Source: an uncultured Flavobacteriales bacterium | GTDB taxonomy: Bacteria > Bacteroidota > Bacteroidia > Flavobacteriales_E > Vicingaceae | Length of the DNA: 13,009 nucleotides | Assembly: GCA_913059105.1 (NCBI GenBank) | Contig: CAJXRL010000051.1 | Span: 1-13,009, forward strand | Reading direction: 5' to 3' | Part shown: positions 1-5,950 of the stretch, one piece after another | How positions within the stretch are numbered: the stretch's first letter is position 1 | Layout of the letters: each line of letters opens with the position of its first letter | The notes under the pieces: generated by a model | What the model was told of the DNA's origin: nothing | Databases searched by the model: none | What the model saw: the letters and a program-made list of their open reading frames with translations, nothing else | Program-made: the position numbers and the translations under genes

Positions 1-376
1 GAACCATACTTATTTCTAAATTATTTACATCAAAAAAGAACAATGATGCACAGGATAAGGAACCCAAATAACAAAAGAACTTCAGAAAACTCTTTTTGTT
101 ATCAGAATAATCAGCAACACCTGAAAGAAGCGGCGAAATAAAGGCCACAATAATAAACGAAACTGATATTACATAAGAGTACAGTTGTGTATTCCTAAAG
201 CTGACTCCAAGAAATTCTACCTTATCTCCAGTCAAGTTACCAAGTGCATCATGACTGGTTTGGTATTCATAAAACATTGGAAAAATCGCAGTAGTAATCA
301 CCAAAGGATACACCGAATTGGCCCAATCGTAAAATGTCCAAGCGTTGATTATTTTTTTGTTGCCTTTTTGAATCAT
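1..376 (-). CDS. MFS transporter, UMF1/Atg22-like family, N-terminal part (runs off left edge)
   Basis: Reading the minus strand from ATG at 376-374 gives 125 codons open to the window edge, so the gene is cut at its 3' end. The start of the protein, with NAWTFYDWANSVYP at residues 11-24, matches the hallmark N-terminus of UMF1-type major facilitator transporters (related to yeast vacuolar Atg22). A first membrane segment follows at about 22-36, and a second at about 70-86 (YSYVISVSFIIVAFISPLLS). The sequence GVADYSDNKKSF then resembles the conserved MFS loop between TM2 and TM3. Members are inner-membrane permeases of about 400-440 residues whose substrates are mostly unknown; no substrate can be named here. 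It is divergent from the lipoprotein gene at 461. Family call is firm, function open. Confidence 0.85.
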   Translation of the reverse strand, partial: MIQKGNKKIINAWTFYDWANSVYPLVITTAIFPMFYEYQTSHDALGNLTGDKVEFLGVSFRNTQLYSYVISVSFIIVAFISPLLSGVADYSDNKKSFLKFFCYLGSLSCASLFFFDVNNLEISMV

Positions 377-380
377 GGGC

Positions 381-388
381 TAAAGATA
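381..388 (-). promoter_or_regulatory. Possible -7 element for the MFS gene
   Basis: On the minus strand this reads TATCTTTA, one base from the Bacteroidota -7 consensus TAnnTTTG, with a TTG 18 nt upstream that fits the -33 box. It lies only 4 nt before the ATG, so a transcript from it would be nearly leaderless. Weak call. Confidence 0.2.
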
Positions 389-434
389 ATAAACTCGAAC
401 GTGGCACAATTATCCCTTAATAATAATATTCAAG

Positions 435-442
435 TACATTTG
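435..442 (+). promoter_or_regulatory. Bacteroidota-type -7 promoter element for the lipoprotein gene
   Basis: TACATTTG is an exact match to TAnnTTTG, the -7 box used by the primary sigma factor of Bacteroidota. It lies 18 nt before the ATG at 461, which would give a short leader of about 10-12 nt. No clear TTG -33 box is visible at the usual distance, and there is no Shine-Dalgarno sequence in the leader, which is common in this phylum. Confidence 0.4.
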
Positions 443-460
443 CATTCCAAAATTTAACAC

Positions 461-937
461 ATGAGAAATCAAATCCTATTATTTATAATTAGCGTAATTA
501 CAATTGGTACTTCTTGTAATAATGATGACGACGGAGATAACGTAGTACTTTCCGGTTACGACAGAATTGTAGATAAAAATTTCAGAATGACGGATGTAGA
601 AGTAAGAGCTAACGGAATAATTCTTGCCAGTCGAAGTTTTGTATTCGAGTGCGAAAAAGATAATGTTAATCGCTATGAAAGTTCAGGAACTGCAATTACA
701 CAATATGGCCTTTTAAAGTGCGATCCAAACGAACCAAATGAGGAATTTTATTTTTGGTCGTTAATCTCAAATGACACCAAACTAATTTTAGATTATGGTG
801 GACCAAATCTGACCGTATTCAATATCATTGTAAACGATGGCAGAAATTTAATTATTGAACGCTATTCAATTGAAGATGTTGATAATGATGGCACACAAGA
901 ATCTGTTCAAACAGTTGTAACCTACGCTCGCTCCTAA
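461..937 (+). CDS. Small secreted lipoprotein of unknown function
   Basis: The 158-residue product begins with a type II signal peptide: MRN, a hydrophobic stretch at 4-15, then the lipobox GTSC with the lipidated cysteine at residue 19. The residues after it (NNDDDGD, 20-26) are rich in Asp, like the lipoprotein export signal that sends Bacteroidota lipoproteins to the outer leaflet of the outer membrane. The rest looks like a compact beta-rich domain of about 130 residues with two further cysteines near the middle (in FECEK and LKCDP), which could form a disulfide. Near the end is DVDNDGTQES, an Asp-rich turn that could bind calcium but is too short to call. Its size suggests a lipocalin-like fold, but I do not recognise a family. 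The stop codon overlaps the end of the opposing gene by 4 nt, so no terminator fits between them. Confidence 0.8.
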   Translation: MRNQILLFIISVITIGTSCNNDDDGDNVVLSGYDRIVDKNFRMTDVEVRANGIILASRSFVFECEKDNVNRYESSGTAITQYGLLKCDPNEPNEEFYFWSLISNDTKLILDYGGPNLTVFNIIVNDGRNLIIERYSIEDVDNDGTQESVQTVVTYARS

Positions 938-3210
938 TGACAATTCTTACAATACAAATTCTTTACTAAGGCATTCTCCATGCTTTGTTTCCCATTGAAG
1001 GAGGCGCTAAAAAATTTACAAAAAGTTTTAGGGTACAATTTACTTGCTTTTTCTAATAATGCTAAATATTTCGAATCGTTAAATTGTGATTTATCATATT
1101 GCGCAATTTGAAGCAAGTAAAATAAAATTTCTTCATTTATTTGGTCGCTTTGCACTTCAGGCTGCAATAATTGAATCGCGTAGCTAAACTGATCTTGATA
1201 ACACAATGTTTTAGCAAGATTTAGTTTCTCTTCTTTATTCATGTTTGCCTTTCGTTGCCATTTTATAAGTTCTGTAAAGGATTTCTTTCTCTTGTCAAAA
1301 TTACCTTGGTCATAAAAATAATCAACAGCAAGTAGGTTGTAATTCATCATGGCCCTCGCATATTTCTCTACAATAATTTGTTCTGTTGAAATTTTTCTAA
1401 AACCCGGCAACCATCCCTCCATGTTTTTTATTTCACTTTGATGCGTTGACCAGTATTCCAACACTGCAACGTGATAATTGAATGCAACCTCGGGTTGTCT
1501 TTGATTAATTAAGTAGAGTTCAAACAAGGCCAGATAAATTGGATTTCCCCCATATTGCTCAGCTCCCATAATAGATTCTAATACAATTTGATTATTAATT
1601 ACTGCTAATGTATTGACCTTTTGAGCAGGATCCGCTTGCGGCAATTCTTTGGCATTTAGCTCTCCATTTCTAACCTTAATCAACAATTTTGACTGAACAA
1701 AAAGTGCTGGTTGTATTTGATTATTTTCCAGAAAAAAACGATACAATTGAAGCTGTTCCGCAGTCTCTTCATTCAGTTGTATACTAGCTTCTCCTTTTAC
1801 TGCAAATTGCAAATTATTTATCCTCAGTAAAAATATTTTAAGTTTCTCATCTTCCTTTTGCGCCTCTTTTAAGAACTCTATTTTCTCTTCTTCGTTTAAA
1901 CCAGCCAATTCTAGTTGGTAATCAGTGTTCTTTACAAAAGACGTAAGCGAATCCCAAGCAACATGGGTTCTGGACGGCAAGTCATTTTGGAAATTCGCCA
2001 ATGCATCTTGATGAATTGGAGAAACCTGTACTACCAAATTTGAAGATGTAATTTTAAACTTCAATCTCTCCAAGGTAACCTTTGCCCGTTGCAAAGAATC
2101 AAAGCCATTTGGGAATAATGGAATTTGAAATACCATCGAATCTTTCCATGTATATTGATTCGCTTTACTTTCTCCCGCAACTGCAAATTCAATAGGGACT
2201 TGCCTCGTATTTTTTGATTCTATTTTGTTAAAAGGAACAGTGGCACAATGAACGCCACCTTTAATAATTATTAGATTAGGCTCTGTTGAGTTTGCTGAGT
2301 AAAAGCTAGGAACATTGCCCAAATTCACTTTCAGTTCTTTTATACTGTCCGTCACATTTTGACTTAGTAAAAATGATTTTTTAACTGGCTTTTGAAGATA
2401 ACCTTTGGCAATAGTACCTGGGAACAATTGGGTTCCAAGATTACATCTATATTGACGTTGATCAACCCAATCTATTGCCACTGCATCTGAACCTTCACTA
2501 AAAAGTTCTTCAACAAAAGGTAAGCTATGATATTCTAGAAAAACTTCTCCGTTATTGATTTTAATAACATCTGAGAAAAGCTGTGAAATACTTGGGTAGC
2601 GCTCAAGAAATTTGCTGCACTTTTGTTTATCATAAGACTCTATACCATGGTTCTTTATACTTAATTTTTCACTGCCCAATGATTCATAGGGCTCATTGCC
2701 AAATACAGCGCAGAACAAAAAATCTGTTTCGTTACTCTCAATGACTGAAGAACCTAACGTATAAAAATTAGGATCTAACAAATTTAGTTTACTACTTTTC
2801 TCATCTTCTAACCAAGCGGCTACAATTGCTTTTACCACTTTCTCATCAGAATCCAATTCTACTCTTAATCCATTTGGCTCCAAAGCTTCTTTCGCACCAA
2901 AAGAAATTTGCGATAAATTTTCTTCCAATTGTCCATGCAAACCTTCGTAATAGAGAACTCTCTTACTAACGTTCTCTTTTTTACTGTTATCTTGTGTATG
3001 CACCAGCTTTCCCAATTCAGAGCAGTATTCAGCTTGATCAAATGCAGCTGCCGATAGCACCTCGTCTAAACGCAAATTTTGAAGCTGATTGATTTCACGC
3101 ACTCTGTTAACTTCATCCAATAATAGTTCCGCCCAATAAGCATCATTCTCTTGCGCTTTAGAAGTCAATACTGTACTTAATAGAAAAATTGTATAGATTA
3201 TCTTTTTCAT
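934..3210 (-). CDS. Secreted CAP-domain protein with long helical C-terminal region
   Basis: A 758-residue protein with a type I signal peptide (MKK, hydrophobic core 4-15, probable cleavage after A19 in SKAQ). Residues about 27-172 look like a CAP/SCP (YkwD-like) domain: the helix LLDEVNRVREINQL, LRLDEVLSAAAFDQAEYC, H71 in KLVHTQ, the EEN motif at 96-98, and NLLDPNFYTLGSSV near 143-156. The second metal-site histidine expected in the 'GHR-NL' segment is absent; the matching residues are SSKLNLL, so any zinc-binding function may be lost. The middle and C-terminal parts are not recognised. From about 530 on they are predicted to be mostly alpha-helical and TPR-like, ending in YCKNCH. It is the last gene of the OmpA operon: its ATG follows directly on the stop codon of the upstream gene (TAG-ATG, no gap). 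Likely periplasmic or surface-exposed; role unknown. Confidence 0.75.
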   Translation of the reverse strand: MKKIIYTIFLLSTVLTSKAQENDAYWAELLLDEVNRVREINQLQNLRLDEVLSAAAFDQAEYCSELGKLVHTQDNSKKENVSKRVLYYEGLHGQLEENLSQISFGAKEALEPNGLRVELDSDEKVVKAIVAAWLEDEKSSKLNLLDPNFYTLGSSVIESNETDFLFCAVFGNEPYESLGSEKLSIKNHGIESYDKQKCSKFLERYPSISQLFSDVIKINNGEVFLEYHSLPFVEELFSEGSDAVAIDWVDQRQYRCNLGTQLFPGTIAKGYLQKPVKKSFLLSQNVTDSIKELKVNLGNVPSFYSANSTEPNLIIIKGGVHCATVPFNKIESKNTRQVPIEFAVAGESKANQYTWKDSMVFQIPLFPNGFDSLQRAKVTLERLKFKITSSNLVVQVSPIHQDALANFQNDLPSRTHVAWDSLTSFVKNTDYQLELAGLNEEEKIEFLKEAQKEDEKLKIFLLRINNLQFAVKGEASIQLNEETAEQLQLYRFFLENNQIQPALFVQSKLLIKVRNGELNAKELPQADPAQKVNTLAVINNQIVLESIMGAEQYGGNPIYLALFELYLINQRQPEVAFNYHVAVLEYWSTHQSEIKNMEGWLPGFRKISTEQIIVEKYARAMMNYNLLAVDYFYDQGNFDKRKKSFTELIKWQRKANMNKEEKLNLAKTLCYQDQFSYAIQLLQPEVQSDQINEEILFYLLQIAQYDKSQFNDSKYLALLEKASKLYPKTFCKFFSASFNGKQSMENALVKNLYCKNCH

Positions 3211-4227
3211 CTAACGTTCTACGGTTATAGTCACTCTTCTGTTTTTTGATTTCCCCTCTTCTTCTGTTCCTTCGTAAATAATTTTGTACTCCCCAGACCA
3301 TGAAGTATAAACATTCTGAAGGTTAAAGTTACTCATCCTTGTTTTTACCATATCGGCTCTATCTTGTGAAAGCTGCAGGTTGTATTCTAGACTTGCATCT
3401 TGATCTGTATGCCCCTCCACTTTTATTGGTGTAAAAAGGGGGAGTGGCAATTGTTGAATAAATTGGTCCAGTCGCAACAATTCACTTTCCGTAATGGAAG
3501 AACTGTCTTTTTCGAAATAAACTAAGTGGCTCCAATTTACCTTTTTTGGCGAAGGCGGCACATTTGGCGCATAAAGCTGTTTCTTTCCAAGATAGAAGTC
3601 GTCAACATAATAATAAGTGGTGCGATCCGTCGCAGCTTTATTGACAATTTTTTCGGTAACAAAATGCTTCGCGAAGAAATTTCCAATTGTAATGAATTTT
3701 TCACCCCCACTAGCTTTGTACGTCCCTTCTAATTTTTGCCACGACTGTGTGTTATCAGCTACTTCCCCAAATACTATTTGCGGTCGATTTTGAAAGCGAA
3801 CCCAAAGATTTCGATGCAAGCCGTTTTTACTAAAAAATGCACCAATATTATTAATTGCTATTAAAGAAGTAGTTGATAATCGAATGTAGAAACTAAAATC
3901 ATATTCCTCGCCTTGAACAAGAGAATCTACAAATTCAACTTGAAGGTATTCGACAAACGAACTTGCTTCACTTAAAAAAATAACCCCCCCCATTGCATTG
4001 CCAGTATTAGGAGAAATACTAGCCCTAAAACCACAATTATGGAACAATTCAGGTGTTCCAGCATTTGCTCCATACCAGTACTTTGCTAATTCCAATTGTC
4101 GCAAACCTGTCGGACAAGCATGCACTTCTTCAAATCCGGGGTTGGGAATTAAATTTTGAGCAGAACAAAAATTTATGAGCAGAAAAAAAGCCACCGAAGT
4201 GGCTATATTCTTTACGAAGATTTTCAA
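3211..4227 (-). CDS. OmpA-family protein with N-terminal NPxFE domain (second of a tandem pair), TTG start
   Basis: The product has 338 residues. A signal peptide occupies 1-23 (cleavage near CSA/Q). An N-terminal domain starts with NLIPNPGFEE (25-34) and includes IGNFF and YYYVDD. The C-terminal OmpA peptidoglycan-binding domain covers about 233-338, with VYFEKDS, GHTD at 272-275, NLQLSQDRA at 283-291 and NRRV at 329-332; these hold the Asp and Arg that bind diaminopimelate in the family. It probably links the outer membrane to the wall. The start is TTG at 4227-4225, one nt after the upstream stop. It is the only reasonable start, because an in-frame stop lies just upstream and the next ATG (residue 79) would remove the signal peptide. 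The N-terminal domain is shared with the gene upstream, so the two are tandem paralogs. Confidence 0.85.
   Translation of the reverse strand: MKIFVKNIATSVAFFLLINFCSAQNLIPNPGFEEVHACPTGLRQLELAKYWYGANAGTPELFHNCGFRASISPNTGNAMGGVIFLSEASSFVEYLQVEFVDSLVQGEEYDFSFYIRLSTTSLIAINNIGAFFSKNGLHRNLWVRFQNRPQIVFGEVADNTQSWQKLEGTYKASGGEKFITIGNFFAKHFVTEKIVNKAATDRTTYYYVDDFYLGKKQLYAPNVPPSPKKVNWSHLVYFEKDSSSITESELLRLDQFIQQLPLPLFTPIKVEGHTDQDASLEYNLQLSQDRADMVKTRMSNFNLQNVYTSWSGEYKIIYEGTEEEGKSKNRRVTITVER
3984..3991 (-). repeat. G8 homopolymer inside the second OmpA-family gene
   Basis: The coding strand has eight G in a row at codons for Met-Gly-Gly-Val, followed within a few bases by a run of seven T. The frame is open as sequenced. 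Such G tracts are prone to slip during replication and are conspicuous in AT-rich DNA. A change of one base would end the protein before its OmpA domain. Confidence 0.7.
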
Positions 4228-4228
4228 T

Positions 4229-5518
4229 TTAGAGCACCTTTATAGTCACCCTTTGGTTTTTAGCGGCATCATCTTCCTCAGCTGGTTTTGATGTGTCAAA
4301 AGAAACTGTTTTTAAGCGAGCAGCAGGAATTCCCTGCTTTGTTAATGCAACTCTAAATAGCGCACTTCTTCTCTTTCCAATTGACGCTACAGATGATTCC
4401 GATGGATCCGCATGTCCTTGAATTTGAATAATTACAGTTTTATTATCCTTCAAGTATTTAATCAATTTGGTAACTGCTTCTTTTTCTTCTTCGGGAACTT
4501 GAAACTCTTTTGACTCATAATAAATAACAACATCGTTTGGAGAGTATGCTTTAGGAGCTTTAGGAACTTCCACTTCTTCTACAACCGCGTTTGCTTTTTT
4601 GTAAACTACTCCGCCTTGTTCAACCGTTTTAGTATCATCCTTTTTTACCGCCACTTTAGGTTTTTCTCCTGCTTTTGATCCATCGGAATTTACATAGGTT
4701 ACTTTTTGAGCAGTCTTTTGATCTATCGCCTTCGTTTCAAAGGTTTTATATTCAGTTTTCATTTGCCCCCCAGCAATTCTTTCACAAGCGCAATCTTTAT
4801 CTCCTATTTTATCCGTCGGAATTACTGAAACATCATCGACATAGTAATACCCATCGTACGTTTGACGACCAGTAAAGTCTCTTGACAACCGAACAGTCTC
4901 AAATTTAGTATCTACATCTTTAGCGAAATTTCCAATAATTAAAAACGACTCGCCACCTTCAGCTGTATAGGTTGCGCAAACTGGCATCCAAGAATACTGC
5001 TTTTTATAAATCATTTTAGTAACACTAAGCACATGCGGATCTTCATACATGTTACCTTCAATTGCCTCATTCATTGGTTCAAAATCGATAAATACCCCAA
5101 TGTTGTTTACAGCATATTTTGACATATCGGACATAGAAACGTGAAATTTAACACAATACTGCTTTCCTTCTTCCATTGGTTTTATCAACTCTATTCCCAA
5201 ATAATTTCTTGGTTCCTTTCCTTTATAGCCATAGAAATTTAAACCGGCATAATTTGTTCCTGTTCTTGCTTTTTCTTCTCCTCTTTTATTGAAAGGTGTT
5301 GCAAAATCATCCGTTTTTGCACCTTCAGAATACAAATCTACTGGATTCATAGTAACTGAAGTCCAAGGTTCAGCTAAATGAACCTGACCGTTGTCAGTTA
5401 CCTTTCCTTTTTTCCCTAGGTCCTCGAAACTTGGGTTTGGAACCAGATTATACTCATTTTGAGCGCTTACAAAAAGACCTAATACCAAACCGGCTGCTAG
5501 TAAACTTAACTTTTTCAT
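4229..5518 (-). CDS. OmpA-family protein with N-terminal NPxFE domain (first of a tandem pair)
   Basis: A 429-residue protein with a clear type I signal peptide (cleavage near VSA/Q at 19/20). An N-terminal domain begins NLVPNPSFED (24-33) and carries YVDDVSVI near its end; this kind of domain is common in secreted Bacteroidota proteins and resembles a beta-sandwich carbohydrate-binding fold. A Lys/Glu/Val-rich linker of about 80 residues follows. The OmpA C-terminal domain spans about 327-429, with VVIYYESKEF, GHAD at 368-371, KRRSALF from 382 and NQRV at 421-424. Expected role: an exported protein bound to peptidoglycan, most likely outer-membrane associated. No beta-barrel precedes the OmpA domain, so it is not a classical OmpA porin. 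It is first in a three-gene operon with the paralog downstream and the CAP protein after that. The family call is firm; the exact function is unknown. Confidence 0.87.
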   Translation of the reverse strand: MKKLSLLAAGLVLGLFVSAQNEYNLVPNPSFEDLGKKGKVTDNGQVHLAEPWTSVTMNPVDLYSEGAKTDDFATPFNKRGEEKARTGTNYAGLNFYGYKGKEPRNYLGIELIKPMEEGKQYCVKFHVSMSDMSKYAVNNIGVFIDFEPMNEAIEGNMYEDPHVLSVTKMIYKKQYSWMPVCATYTAEGGESFLIIGNFAKDVDTKFETVRLSRDFTGRQTYDGYYYVDDVSVIPTDKIGDKDCACERIAGGQMKTEYKTFETKAIDQKTAQKVTYVNSDGSKAGEKPKVAVKKDDTKTVEQGGVVYKKANAVVEEVEVPKAPKAYSPNDVVIYYESKEFQVPEEEKEAVTKLIKYLKDNKTVIIQIQGHADPSESSVASIGKRRSALFRVALTKQGIPAARLKTVSFDTSKPAEEDDAAKNQRVTIKVL

Positions 5519-5562
5519 ATTCTATTTTTTTTCAATGCAATTCAAAGACTATACCAAGCATT

Positions 5563-5570
5563 CAAAGATA
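5563..5570 (-). promoter_or_regulatory. Candidate -7 promoter element of the OmpA/CAP operon
   Basis: The minus strand reads TATCTTTG, an exact fit to TAnnTTTG, 44 nt before the ATG at 5518. No good TTG -33 box is seen at 17-23 nt upstream, where the sequence runs into the heptad repeats of the neighbouring element. If used, the leader would be about 35-40 nt. Confidence 0.4.
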
Positions 5571-5583
5571 ACAAACCTTAGCG

Positions 5584-5590
5584 TAAATGT
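5584..5590. repeat. TAAATGT direct repeat, left copy (possible target-site duplication)
   Basis: TAAATGT occurs here and again at 5798-5804, placed at the outer edges of the gene-less repeat element between them. The positions fit a 7-bp target-site duplication, but the sequence is short and AT-rich, so chance is not excluded. Confidence 0.35.
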
Positions 5591-5626
5591 GGAATGTGGA
5601 ATGTAGAATAGGGAGTGAGGAATGTA
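5585..5626 (+). repeat. Heptad array, six units of GAATGNN, left end of the gene-less element
   Basis: Six 7-bp units without spacers. Units two, three and six are GAATGTG, GAATGTA and GAATGTA, units one and four are variants, and unit five is GAGTGAG. The order of variants matches the array at 8063-8022 read on the minus strand. Confidence 0.75.
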
Positions 5627-5655
5627 AGCGGAAGAAGCAGTTTAGTATATGGACC

Positions 5656-5689
5656 AGATCGCCGCAGTCGTGCCTCCTTCGCGATGACG
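5656..5689. repeat. GC-richer interspersed-type repeat with short inverted arms
   Basis: The segment contains ATCGC (5658-5662) and GCGAT (5681-5685) as inverted arms around CCTCCTTC-type sequence. On the minus strand it reads CGTCATCGCGAAGGAGGCAC and on. This resembles a dispersed intergenic repeat of the form 'CGTCATTGCGAGGAGG...GCAATCT' that I recall from many genomes. Its base composition contrasts with the AT-rich surroundings. The nonamer GCGATGACG recurs at 5856-5864. Confidence 0.45.
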
Positions 5690-5764
5690 CACTAGTTGGC
5701 CGCTTTGATGTTGACAATGGCTGTACTCAATCACCAACTTACCACGTAAAACTTCTCCTTTTTG

Positions 5765-5797
5765 GATTCTAATACTTCATTCAAATTTCTCATTCTA
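5765..5797 (-). repeat. Degenerate inverted heptad array, right end of the gene-less element
   Basis: Read on the minus strand from 5797 inward, this shows GAATG-type units at 7- and 6-bp spacing and ends in GAATCCA. The same core and terminal unit close the heptad array at 7560-7594. Confidence 0.5.
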
Positions 5798-5804
5798 TAA
5801 ATGT
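5798..5804. repeat. TAAATGT direct repeat, right copy
   Basis: Second copy of the heptamer at 5584-5590, directly outside the right end of the gene-less element. Confidence 0.35.
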
Positions 5805-5812
5805 AAACCCGA

Positions 5813-5854
5813 TTGTCACGTCGCACTTCACTTCGACTCCGATCCATGTGACAA
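5813..5854. repeat. Intergenic inverted repeat TTGTCAC...GTGACAA
   Basis: Perfect 7-bp arms (5813-5819 and 5848-5854) enclose 28 nt that contain CACTTCGACTCCGATC. This resembles the widespread intergenic repeat with 'TGTCA...CTTCGACTCCGCTCAG...TGACA' seen in many Bacteroidota. It sits between the gene-less element and the ftsZ terminator. Function unknown; possibly a REP-like palindrome. Confidence 0.5.
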
Positions 5855-5886
5855 AGCGATGACGTTACCAAAAAAATTGCCAAACA

Positions 5887-5918
5887 AAAAAGCCCCGAAC
5901 TTACATTCGGAGCTTTTT
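5887..5918 (-). terminator. Rho-independent terminator of the dcw operon
   Basis: On the minus strand AAAAAGCTCCGAA pairs with TTCGGGGCTTTTT around a 6-nt loop (one T-G wobble), followed by a T run. It starts 32 nt after the ftsZ stop codon. The A run before the stem makes it possibly active in both directions. Confidence 0.85.
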
Positions 5919-5950
5919 CCTATTTATTAACCAAATCTGAGGATTATTAC

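Larger units (their letters stand above)
5585..5797 (+). mobile_element. Gene-less copy of the heptad-bounded element (MITE-like relict)
   Basis: This 213-bp stretch has the same two ends as the element that carries the four-helix-bundle gene at 7553-8063, in opposite orientation. The left end is an array of six 7-bp units. Units 2-6 match the other copy at 31 of 35 positions, with the same variant (GAGTKAR) as unit five. The right end, read on the minus strand, contains AGAAATTTGAATGAAG (5775-5790), one base different from 7559-7574 of the other copy, followed in both by GAATCCA. The inside has no gene I can support; it holds a GC-richer hairpin-like repeat (5656-5689). It resembles an internally deleted, non-autonomous derivative, inferred from the ends alone. 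TAAATGT flanks it on both sides. Confidence 0.45.

Noticed and set aside
185..457. Plus-strand open frame of 90 codons
   Set aside because: It lies opposite the clear MFS transporter frame and the divergent promoter region, has no signal peptide or family features, and ends inside the lipoprotein leader.
5587..5772. Plus-strand open frame of 61 codons inside the gene-less element
   Set aside because: Its first codons are translated heptad repeats and the rest crosses the GC-rich repeat; no recognisable protein, no promoter or ribosome binding site. Best explained as chance.
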